From assembly GCA_914767715.1 (NCBI GenBank), contig OU612072.1, positions 20,460,001 to 20,524,000 of the forward strand: 64,000 bases of DNA, written 5' to 3'. The DNA comes from Membranipora membranacea. Its lineage: Eukaryota; Bryozoa; Gymnolaemata; Cheilostomatida; Membraniporidae. A program made the position numbers and the translations under genes. The notes beneath the pieces are model-generated. The model did no database searches and was not told the origin of the DNA. It worked only from the letters and a program-made list of their open reading frames with translations. Below, piece after piece: positions 48,366 through 59,000 of this stretch (the stretch's first letter is position 1; every line of letters starts with the position of its first letter).

Positions 48366-49640
48366 TTGGTCAGTCAGCCTGTTACAGTCACTAAGCAGAT
48401 ATGGAATGAAGACAACATGAATAAGCTACTAAGCTGTCTAGATGATACCAACTGGGATGAACTGCTTACTGCTCCTGATGCAAATGAAACCGCTGACACA
48501 TTTGTAGACTACCTGAACTTCTCAATGGAAACATGGATACCAACCAAGCGATTAGTCATACCAGCCAACAACAAAACGTGGATGACTCCTAGAATCAGCC
48601 GGCTGATTGGTGAGAGAATCCAGGCTTACCAAAGTAACTCAGCTGAACACCGCATGTTAAAAGGGCAAGTCCAGAAAGCCATAAGAGAGGCAAAGCATAA
48701 TCATGCCTCAGACATTGAGACTAGAATGCAATGTAATAGTAGACTAGCATGGAGTCAGTTGAAGTCAATCTTGAAATTAAAAGATAATGCAAAAGGGTGC
48801 TCTCTTGATTCTGATGTATTGAATGCTTTTTTCAATCGTTTTGATAAACAGAGTGAGTGTCCAGACTTACCATCTCTTGAACCTATTTTTGATGGTTTTT
48901 CTTTTGAGGAAGTTTATGCAACTCTATGTAATGTACAAACGTGTAAGAGCCCGGGTCCAGACAACATCACCGCAAAAATGCTCAAATGTGCTGCATCCAC
49001 CCTAGCACAACCCCTGACACTGCTTTTTAATCGATCACTTCAGGAAGGTGTTATGCCTAGAGTTTGGAAGACAGCAAATATCAAACCTATTCCTAAGTGT
49101 GCAGGGGCATCAGATCCTAAAGATTTTAGGCCGATAGCCCTCACCTCCATCGTGGGCAAATGTCTCGAGCGTCTGGTTATGAAACAACTCTCACCATTAC
49201 TAGGAGACCCCACCCAGTTTGCGTATAAGTCTGGTAGGTCTACTGAAGATGCTCTAATCACTCTGATCGACTCGGTAACTGAACATCTTGACACCCATGC
49301 TAAAAATCGGGTCCGAGCTCTTTTTATAGACTTTTCTAGTGCTTTTAACACCATCAATCCTGCCACAATAATCAGCAAACTCGAGAGCTACAACATCAAT
49401 CCTAACATCATCAACTGGCTATATAACTTCCTTACAAATAGAACACAGCGAGTTATTACATCACTCAACACGTCAAAATCATTGAGCACTTCAACTGGAA
49501 GCCCTCAGGGATGCGTCATCAGCCCACTGCTATTCTCCTTTTATGTTGTCGATATGCCATCAACAAGCAACATCAAACTAGTAAAATATGCCGACGACAC
49601 TGTGATCATTGAATTGCTGACAGAAAACCAGCCAATCTGA
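48366..49640 (+). CDS. LINE ORF2, reverse-transcriptase domain
   Basis: A 424-codon open segment in frame with the endonuclease. The order is WMTPRISRLIGERIQAYQ and a basic linker, KSPGPDNITAKMLK (near 48950), FRPIALTSIVGKCLERLV, FAYKSGRSTEDAL, LFIDFSSAFNTI (motif A Asp), STGSPQGCVISPLLFSF (motif B) and KYADDTVI (catalytic YADD, near 49590). All RT core motifs are intact. The reading frame ends at a TGA at 49638-49640, probably a frameshift rather than the natural end. The style is that of the CR1/L2/Rex1 group. Confidence 0.88.
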   Translation: MVSQPVTVTKQIWNEDNMNKLLSCLDDTNWDELLTAPDANETADTFVDYLNFSMETWIPTKRLVIPANNKTWMTPRISRLIGERIQAYQSNSAEHRMLKGQVQKAIREAKHNHASDIETRMQCNSRLAWSQLKSILKLKDNAKGCSLDSDVLNAFFNRFDKQSECPDLPSLEPIFDGFSFEEVYATLCNVQTCKSPGPDNITAKMLKCAASTLAQPLTLLFNRSLQEGVMPRVWKTANIKPIPKCAGASDPKDFRPIALTSIVGKCLERLVMKQLSPLLGDPTQFAYKSGRSTEDALITLIDSVTEHLDTHAKNRVRALFIDFSSAFNTINPATIISKLESYNINPNIINWLYNFLTNRTQRVITSLNTSKSLSTSTGSPQGCVISPLLFSFYVVDMPSTSNIKLVKYADDTVIIELLTENQPI

Positions 49641-50198
49641 ACTTCAAACAATGACTAATACCATCAACTCATGGTGCGCGGATAATGACCTCATACTCAA
49701 TGCAAAGAAAACAAAAGAAATGGTCATGTGCAATGCAAGGGATAACCCATGCTACCCACAACTGCTTGTAAACAATACTTCAATTGAGCAGGTAGAACAA
49801 TTTACATACTTAGGCACCATTATTACCAACAAACTGGATTTTACTCTGAACACCTTGAAAACAACAGCTACAAGTCCTTCATAGAATCAGTAATCACCTA
49901 CCACCTGGTTGTGCTATATAGTCATCTGAGCGCAGACTCTAAGAAAAAGTTAAAATCTGTGATAAGAACTGCAGGTTACCTATCAGGCGAACTTACGTTC
50001 ACACCTGTAGACGACCTTTACTTTAATATACTGAAAGTAGAGAGCCTCCGTATGATTGCCACCGAAGATGAACCACTACTCCGTCTTAACCAGCTGCCGT
50101 CAGGCAGATATCAATCAGTCAAGTTCCGCGTGCAGATCCGTGCCAAATGTTTTAGAGCAGAATGTATCAAATACCTAAATAGTGTCTACAAAAAGTAA
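49641..50198 (+). pseudogene. LINE ORF2, C-terminal tail in broken frames
   Basis: In +1 frame from 49641: INSWCADNDLILNAKKTKEM, then VEQFTYLGTIITNKLDF. A deletion near 49860 removes the stretch corresponding to KKARTRLHIMSKL in the 61-kb copy. The third frame gives YKSFIESVITYHLVVLYSHL and ends in CIKYLNSVYKK at 50198. It matches the 61338-61904 copy. Confidence 0.8.
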
Positions 50199-50334
50199 TA
50201 GTATTTTTTTATGGTCTCATCATTTTATTTATTTTTACAGAATCAACAGTTTTAATAATTTTTACAGAGCACCCTACAGAGACAGTTTTATTTCTCAGAG
50301 ATTGAGACCAAATATAAACATACATAGTATTTAC

Positions 50335-50860
50335 ATTACATTGCGGGATACCATATTACTGCTGTTCTATGATATATGGTGTCAGGAAGTGCACATGTTT
50401 GTGGTTTACATTCTGTACTGCCCATATGATATGCAAACAGCAGGGGCCATGTGGCAACGCTTATTACCACAAAATTACATGACTGGAGGCACCGGAAATT
50501 AGCAAAGTCCGCACAAATCATTATTTGCTCTGATGTTGCCAATGTACTGCAATGTTTGGAACACAGCAACAAACCCAATGAACCTTTATCCGAATAACTC
50601 GTCCTTTCTAGAAGAACTGAGGAAAGAGAATATAGATAATAATTTTATTAATTGGAAACTGTGAAGATCAAAACACGAAGTCAAACCTAAGCTATTTATT
50701 GAGTTGTCAGGGAACTGAAAGACTGCATTCAAAACAAAGAACAGAGATAATTTGATAATTTATAATGATGCAATAAAATTAGGTGAAGAAATACAAGGCA
50801 GGCAAGGGAAGCAAGGACTTGGAGCACAGCGCCCTCTCCTTCCAATTAAGTTACACACTA
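50335..50860. repeat. Diverged copy of 4430-4880
   Basis: It resumes after the LINE with TTACATTGCGGGATACC (the GCATTGTGGGATA motif, one change), ATATATGGTGTCAGGA and later GATGCAATAAAAT, in the same order as 4430-4880. Confidence 0.7.
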
Positions 50861-50870
50861 TTCTAAGGCG

Positions 50871-51865
50871 TGTACACAACGACCTGATTCAAACTCCAGC
50901 AGCTTGTGTGATCCGACATCAATTTCTCAGCTGACCCTTATCTGTATTTCACCATATGTATCCTGACAACATATTATTAGCGTCATGATTATGATAAGAG
51001 TTTCAAACAGCTTGTGTGATCCAACCTACTTTTCTCAGCTAAACCTTATTTGGATTTCAATATAAGATTATTTGCCTCATAATTATTTGAAGACTGTCAT
51101 TTTCATGTTTAACTGCGGAAGTATTATACGTTGTTGGCATGAGGATGTCTTATCCATGCTAAGTTCACATTGCAGCGACTTAGTAAAAGTCACAATTCTT
51201 GTTCTAAATCGATTCTTAATATTTCACCACTTAGCGCCTAGATCACCAATCACCTGATAAGAGAACCAGGTGAACCCTTCACTTTGTATTGTTGAATACT
51301 GATGACACAAGGTATCTCTTATCAATGTTAATATTGCAAGGTCATTAATACACAATGCACAACATATAACCACAGACGTGGATGTTTGTGTCACACATCT
51401 GATAATAGCATAAAATTAACCACTCACAATATAGTTGATGAGTGTGTCTTACTGGTCGAAGTGCTGGATATGTCATGGCAACACACACCGTGTTTTGATT
51501 TTTGGCTTTAGCGTGCCTATCAATATATCTAACTCCAATATAATGCTTCATCCTCCACTGTTTTATGAATTGTGTTAGATTATAATATGCACTGTTCCTA
51601 CAATTGAATAGCAGTGGATGAACCCTTGTCGCCCGGCTACATAAGGGCCACAGCTATTTTTTTTGTGGCTGCGCAACAAGCCTACAGTTTATGCGAATAA
51701 GACCATTAATCCACGCCTGATGACGGTAGAACAGTAATAATATGATTCAGGATAAATTTGGCAAATAATTTGATGGGTTGTATGTGTTGCATATGGGATA
51801 AAGCATGAAGGTCGAGCGTCTAAAATACACAATGATTATGAACTAATTGTACCCTGAGAGGGCAC
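50871..51865. repeat. Duplicated block E, copy 2 (partner 11225-12080)
   Basis: Collinear with 11225-12080. It contains one GATA module; the first dyad at 51254-51324 is well kept and the second (CTGATAATAG near 51398) is decayed. Confidence 0.8.
51254..51324 (+). promoter_or_regulatory. GATA-site dyad
   Basis: CTGATAAGAG at 51254-51263 and CTCTTATCA at 51316-51324, with GAACCAGGTGAACCCTTCACT and GAATACTGATGACACAAG inside. It retains both arms where copy 1 (11511) has lost the right one. Confidence 0.5.
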
Positions 51866-52947
51866 AACTCTTAGGTAAATCTGTTTCAGTTTTGAGGTGA
51901 GTATGAGCATACCTAGATTGTGCAAGTCACTTCAGGTTCATTGAACAATGCTTAAAAACTACAAGACATATACTCCAATATCCATGAAATTCGGAATAAG
52001 TCTAAATCAATTTCTTTTCAAAATGTAATGCCAAAGGGAAAAAATATCTATTGCAATGCTCAGCCCTAATCTTGGGAAAAAATTGCTTTTAATTAACTGT
52101 GTTAGATGAAATTCAGAGACGCAAAGCTAGTGGTATCTAATATCATGCATTACATTGATGAACCAATGGCATCAAGGAGACATGAACTGATAGCAAAATT
52201 TTAAGGTGTAACTTCTTTTGACAAATCAAAAGCTGTAACCGGTATTCATGACCCGAATTAGTCCAAAGACGGCTGCGGATTCATTTATCAAGCACCTAAA
52301 TCATAATATACCCCAATATCCACCATAGCTTCAGGAAAATGGGGCATCTCAGAATAAGTTGCTTTGTTGGAACACAGTATTATCCTTCTTGATAGCAAAT
52401 TTCCTGAATCATCAAATTATCCGAGCCAAAATAGATCTCAGGATTAAGTATGATTCCATAGCAACAGGACCTGACCATAGAGGTCACAGGTCCTTATCAA
52501 AGCTATGAAGGGGCTCTTGACCACCCTGATGCGCTTTGACATGACACCCTTCGGATACAATGAAAAACACTTACAATTATTAATTTTTAATGGTTTTGTT
52601 TCCATCAAGTTATGTATTTTGATTAATTATAAAGTAAAACATAGGACACAATTTTCTTTCTACAACTTCAAATTTACAGCCAATATTGCTTTTAAGCTTC
52701 TATGCAATTATTTAAGGAATAATAACGTGTCCGAAATAGAAAGGAAGTACGGGTTCTAAGAAGTAGGTAGGGTAGCACAGCCTCCTGACTAACCTCTGTC
52801 ACTATTCGCGATTAAATAAATCTTAATCAAGCATCACACAATGAATCAATTGAATCGTGAGGTATATATAAGTAGTTTCTGTCATTATACTCCCTACTAA
52901 AGGCCGATACTGTGAAGTGGTGCAACATGGTTTAACTCATTACTTTG
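51866..52947. repeat. 3' flank of the NHL gene; block F copy 2 (partner 15820-16445)
   Basis: From about 52195 it matches the 3' flank of the truncated paralogue. The plus-strand open frame at 52505-52759 is not preserved in the partner and is dismissed. No poly(A) signal was identified for the minus-strand gene. Confidence 0.6.
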
Positions 52948-53056
52948 TTAGACACAAGAATCTGTTCTCTTGTCATATTTCTTATTATGAAGACATGAAG
53001 AAGTCAGCACCAGCTCAGCGTACGCTCCTGTCTTTGTCTTAGTTGGATAGACCAGC
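52948..53056 (-). CDS. Exon 14: terminal exon
   Basis: Acceptor CCATCTTGTAG|G. 35 residues after the split Pro codon: LVYPTKTKTGAYAELVLTSS, then CLHNKKYDKRTDSCV and TAA. The paralogue's 16554-16446 has the same length, splice phase and stop, with mainly third-position changes. Confidence 0.75.
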
Positions 53057-56000
53057 CTACAAGATGGGGAAACAGAATAACATCAATTGACTGTTGGGTT
53101 TGGTTTTACAGAATTATCAGAATCTGATTAGATTACCTTTTCATGAAACAGATAAAAGAAATTAAAGTGGAATTTGAGAGAGCAATTACTCACGGAGGCA
53201 TTCTACTGATGACCACAATATTCAGAATTGGGTATCTGCTCTCTTCGAGGAGGCTGTCTGTTAGTTTACGCCTCAAGTCTTTGGGTATTTCCGTAACTGT
53301 CCCATCAAATGTGACATCAGTAGACCAGGTCACAGTCAGAGTGTCATTGTCACAGCTCAACTTTGCCTGAGAACCAACCTTAGGGTTGCAGTCTACAAAT
53401 CAAATTCCATACAATATGGTTGGTATGGTATTTAAACATACAGTGTTTGATTTTTTTTCTTGCATGCTCCATCATTCAACTCCTCCAAAGCCTAATTACA
53501 GGTTCAACACTGGCTTTGGGTTTGCTAATGCTAGCTCAGAAGATTTTAACCCAAGCATTTCCATATTGTAATTTATAAGCTGCTTCGTGAACGTAAATTG
53601 TGCATCAAAGTTAAGGTTTACTCTTTCTAAATAGGAATACTGAGGTGCGGTTTTGTGTTGATGGTCATGCTCTATGTCCTCTGTCATGAGCTATGTATTT
53701 GCTCAGTAACGATATCTGTAATTAAGCACTCACCATGTTTACATATCTCTCTTATCTGGTTGACATTACCATTAGCAAGGGTTGTCAGAGTAGCTAGAGC
53801 AACCTTATCAGCCAGTACTGTACACTTTATATTGTCATACCTAGCAACAACATCTACTCTTCTCACCAACAAGTAACCTACAATAACAATAAATATTAGT
53901 TAAAGCATGGTATAGTATGACTGTAGGCGCTATATGTGGGCATTGCAGTTTCCATTCGGTATTGGCGAAATTTCCAGTAAATAATAAATAATAATAGTAA
54001 ATAATACTGCCATGAATTAAAAAGTTGTCATTACATTACTATAACTACATGAACTAAATAATACTGTAGCACGCACCTTTAATTTCGACTTTGAGTGAAC
54101 AGTTTGTATGTTGTCCGCTTATGCGATAATTGTAGACCCCCACAGGTAGTTCTAATGTGTGAGTAGTACCATCTAGTGTGAGATCGAGCGGTGATAACCC
54201 AGTAGAAACAGAAACAACTCCTCTGATTACCTCTGGACACTCTTCATTCTCAGATATTGTACCTGGAAAATAATTAAACGCATGATGAAGGTTGAACAAC
54301 ATCTAGTAGATATAGGCAATGAAACATTACCAAGTTTGTCCTATGAGGAACAAAAAAACACAACAAAGGTCTTGGCAGCTGCCAACAGTAAGGAATATAT
54401 AGCTGAGCTAAATTATGATACTGATTAGTTATTTAAGCCCAAACGGCCGGAAACTCATATCGGATTAGGTGTTGGTGTAGCGAGTAATGCAGGCCTAGAT
54501 GACTCATCCTAGATGACTGTCCTAGATGACTGTGTGTTTGATCTCACGCACTAAAATGTACAAACATGAGCAGCTAAAAAATCTAAATATGATGGGTTAT
54601 CTGTATACTCACCATTATTTACGACCGAAATATTTATTGGTAGCTTAAAATGGCAGTAAATTATTTATATTTATACTCACCGTTGTTTATCACTATAATA
54701 TTTAGAGTGCAGTTGTCTTCATAAATCACATGAGTACCGACAGCTAAACTTGAGTTTACACTCGGAGTCACCTCGACTAATGCTCGTTCATCATCAGATG
54801 TCACATACAGTGTCATGTTTCTGTCCTGACAAGGCACTCTAGTGGTAGTTTCTACAGTTTAAAATAAAAATTCACCATTTGCCTGGCGATACTATTTATA
54901 TGAGTACAAAAAATGTCTGGTGAAAATTATTTCAGCGAGCTTTGGGACTTGTGCTTAGGTGCTTGTGTACCAAGTGGGATTATGATTGCAATATAAATGT
55001 GAGTCTATCTTACATTTGATGAACAACGAGGTATTAAATTGAGACGGTCAAATTAGCAATGAATTATTCATAATTATTCTCACCATTATTTATGACTATA
55101 AAATTTAAAGTACAGTTGTCTTCATAAATCATATGAGTTCCGACAGCTAAACTTGTGTTTACACTAGGTGTCACCTCAACAAATGCTCTCTCCTCATCAG
55201 ATGTCACATACAGTGTCATGTTTTTGTCCTGACAAGGCGCTCTAGTGGTATGTCCTACAAAAGAAAATCAAAATCCATCATTCACATGACGATAGTATTT
55301 AGAGAAGGCCCAGTACAAACAGTCTGGTAGTATATTTGGAATTTGTGCTAAGGTGCTTGTGTACCAAGTGGGATTATGATTGCCATATAAATGTGAGTCT
55401 ATCTTACATTTGATGAACAACGAGGTATTAAATTGAGACGGTCAAATTAGCAATGAATTATTCATAATTATTCTCACCATTATTTATGACTATAATATTT
55501 AAAGTACAGTTGTCTTCATAAATCACATGAGTTCCGACAGCTAAACTTGTGTTTACACTTGGTGTCACCTCAACAAATGCTCTCTCCTCATCAGATGTCA
55601 CATACAGTGTCATGTTTCTGTCCTGACAAGGCGCTCTAGTGGTATGTCCTACAAAAGAAAATCAAAATTCATCATTCACATGACGATATTATTTATAGAA
55701 GGCCCAGTACAAATAGTCTGGTAGTATATTTGGAATTTGAGCTAAGGTGCTTGTGTACCAAGTCAGATTATGATTGCCATATAAATGTGAGTCTATCTTA
55801 CATTTAATGAACAACAAGGTATTAAATTGGCACACTCAACTTAGCAATGAATTATTCATAATCATACTCACCATTATTCATGACTATAACATTTATAGTA
55901 CAGTTGTCTTCATAAATGACATGAGTTCCGACAGCTAGACTTGTGTTTACACTTGGAGTAACCTCGACTAATGCTCGCTCATCATCAGATTTCACAAACA

Positions 56001-59000
56001 GTGTCATGTCTTTGTCCTGACAAGGCGCTCTAGTGGTATGTCCTACAAAAGAAAATCAAAATCCATCATTCACATGAAGATATTATTTATAGAAGGCCCA
56101 GTACAAATAGTCTGGTAGTATATTTGGAATTTGAGATAAGGGGCTTGTGTACCAAGTGGGATTATGATTGCCATATAAATGTGAGTCTATCTTACATTTG
56201 ATGAACAACGAGGTATTAATTTGAGACGGTCAAATTAGCAATGAATTATTCATAATTATACTCACCATTATTTATGACTATAATATTTAAAGTACAGTTG
56301 TCTTCATAAATCACATGAGTTCCGACAGCTAAACTTGTGTTTACACTTGGTGTCACCTCGACAAATGCTCTCTCCTCATCAGATGTCACATACAGTGTCA
56401 TGTTTCTGTCCTGACAAGGCGCTCTAGTGGTAGTTCCTTCACATTGAAATAAAAATTCACCATTCGTGTGACGATATTGTTTATAGTATGTCATTGCCAA
56501 GTATAAATAATGTCAGGTAGTAATATTTGGAATTTGAGCTTAGGCGCTTATGTACCAAGTCGGATTATGATTGCCATATAAATGTGAGTCTATCTTACGT
56601 TAAATTAACAATGAGGTATTATATTGACACGGTCAAATTAGCAATGAATTATTCATAATTATACTCACCGTTATTTATGACTATGATATTTATAGCACAG
56701 TTGTCTTCATAAATCACATGAGTTCCGACGGCTAAACTTGTGTTTACACTTGGTGTCACCTCGACAAATGCTCTCTCCTCTTCAGATGTCACAAACAGTG
56801 TCATGTTTCTGTCCTGACAAGGCACCCTAGTAGTAGTTCCTACAGTTCAAATAAATATCAATATTTCTGTGAGGATACTCTTCATTATTATAGGAGAAAA
56901 AATAGTGTCTGGTAGATATAAATTTAGTTTGGGTTCTGAGTTTAGGTACTTGTGAAACAAGTATTTGAGGTGGTATCATTCATTCAACGGCCATCAAGGT
57001 ATTTTAATGGATAGCTTGAATTAATTGGCAATCAATTATTTATATTTATACCCACCGTTATTAATGACTATAATGTATATAGTACAGTCGCTTATATGGA
57101 TCACATGTCTACCCACAGCAAATTCAGTCTGTATGTCAGTAGTTATGTCCACTTGTGCCTTCTCCTCATCGGATGTCACATAGAGAGTCAAGTTTCTGTC
57201 CTGACAAGGTGTTTCGGTAGTAGTTATATGGGTAGTAATTGATGGTGTGGTAGTTGTAGGTATTGGCATAGTTTTCGGTTTTTGATCTAAAAAATAAACG
57301 AGTTTGATTTGGTTGGTCGGTTGGTTTGAACACCTCATTCAAATAAATCAAAAATGTGGTGAAGTGGGAAATTAATATGCTCCATCCACCGATGACTGCA
57401 CTGCTAGCCTTAAAAAGGTCAGTCACATATGGAGGTATCAAAAATTCACCATATACTACTCTGCTTTATGATTTAATTATTTCCAATCTCCTTTTATCGA
57501 GTTGTCTTTTCATGTGAGGCAATGAGGTAAATCTTATCGAATATCTACTTTTTATAGAAAACATCTATTTTCCTCTAACATGATTATCAGTAGGCAGGGA
57601 TAGGTAAAGTAATATAAATGACCAGCATGTACTTACCTATAAAATCAACTTGAGATAACAATGTATATATAGTGTACTCACATATTAACTGCTGGATTCT
57701 CTGGAATTGTCCGACGTAAATAGAGTTATTTGTGATGAGTAGAGACCGGGGGGGGGGGGGTTCAGACATCCTGAGCAGAGATCCAGTGTGGTCACTTTGT
57801 CTGAGTTCATGTCTACGAGTCGGATCCTGTTATTGCTCCAGTCAGCCACGAGTAGTGTCTGATGTCCTATGAAAACGAGGTCAAGTGGGTAGTTGAATAA
57901 AGAGTTTGGTAGAGAGCTGTCTGTGTAGCCTGAGGTCCTTGGTGACCCAGAGATAAGTGTTATTATCTTCTCTTTGTATGTGATACGGTAGAGAGCGCTG
58001 TACGCTGCTATGACATACAGGTCGCCGCTGTCATCCTGTGTCAGGTGTGTGATATACTGGAGTCGGTCGGACTTAACGAAAGTACCGACAGAGGTGGAGC
58101 TTACATCGACTGTCCTCACAGCCTTGTTAAGCCAATCAGTGACGAGAAGCTGATCGACATCATTATTGTCTCTTATTACAGACCAGGGATTGTTGAACTG
58201 ACCGGGGCGACCGTCTGTGTATCCTGATGACTGACATTGTCCGCTGAAGACGGAGGTGACTCCTGTGACACGGTTAATTTCTCTCAGACAGTGATTATCA
58301 AAGTCATCTACAATTACACACCTATCTGTGACTTGTGTGAATCCTCGGATATAAGAGAACCTTGCCTGAGTTCCTCTCCCCTCTTTGTATCCACTCTCAG
58401 CAGTGTTCCCGGCTATGGTCGTAGATGTTTTACCATCGCTGGTTTTCAGTGCGCGGCGGTCGGTGTACAGTAGGCGACCGGGTTTGAAAAGATCTTCTTC
58501 CATGTGATCAACATCGCCTGAGGCGGTGGTGAAGTTTGTAGCTGTAGATCTCTCAAATCTGTAAGATTAATATTATTATGTAAACGGACAATGTTGGTTA
58601 ATTTGATCGTATTAACGCAGTAATCATTGAACAAAAAACCACAGATATTACAAATGCAATATTTTAAATTCATAATTTAAATGAAGTGTATTTTTCGCAT
58701 TCTAAGTATTCATGTGCTGGTGGGTGAATCAAATATATCAGAATTTTTGATTTTTCGCGAAATTGATTCAAAAGGATAGTAGTGTTTTCTATCAACCAAT
58801 TAAATTTAAATGCAGGTTATGCACCAGACACCTAAATATATCATATTTCACGCGCGGCTTTTGTTCACAGTAAATTTTGGTTATTTGGAGTTGTCTCATG
58901 TTATACACCATCAGGAGGCAATACACAAAATTTCAATTAAGCGACCTAAATTCAAAATCTTGAATAAAACAGATATTTGCTTTCATTAATCAACAAAATT

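Larger units (their letters stand above)
47694..50330 (+). mobile_element. CR1/L2/Rex1-group non-LTR retrotransposon
   Basis: A nearly continuous ORF2 with an AP-endonuclease domain, RT domain and C-terminal tail, followed by an AT-rich 3' region that resembles the 3' region of the second copy (61905-62035). It interrupts the junction of two duplicated segments. The 5' end is not sharply defined and may extend to about 47480. Damage is light: one frameshift near 47805, an in-frame TGA at 48060-48062, a frameshift at about 49640 and a deletion near 49860. Confidence 0.85.

Noticed and set aside
49040-49378. Minus-strand 112-codon frame
   Set aside because: Shadow of the reverse-transcriptase coding strand.
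52505-52759. Plus-strand 84-codon frame
   Set aside because: Lies in the 3' flank shared by both paralogues and is not kept open in the partner at about 16.0-16.25 kb.
53190-53192. TGA read as the natural stop of the NHL gene
   Set aside because: It spans a GTGAGT donor, and a conserved downstream exon (53056-52948, paralogue 16554-16446) with matching phase and stop shows splicing is more likely.
57166-57441. 91-codon minus-strand frame before exon 4
   Set aside because: It overlaps exon 4 in another frame and runs through the intron.
57587-57769. Separate 60-codon gene overlapping the NHL exon
   Set aside because: Its start lies in the poly-C run and it continues NHL-like sequence, so it is the frameshifted end of exon 3.
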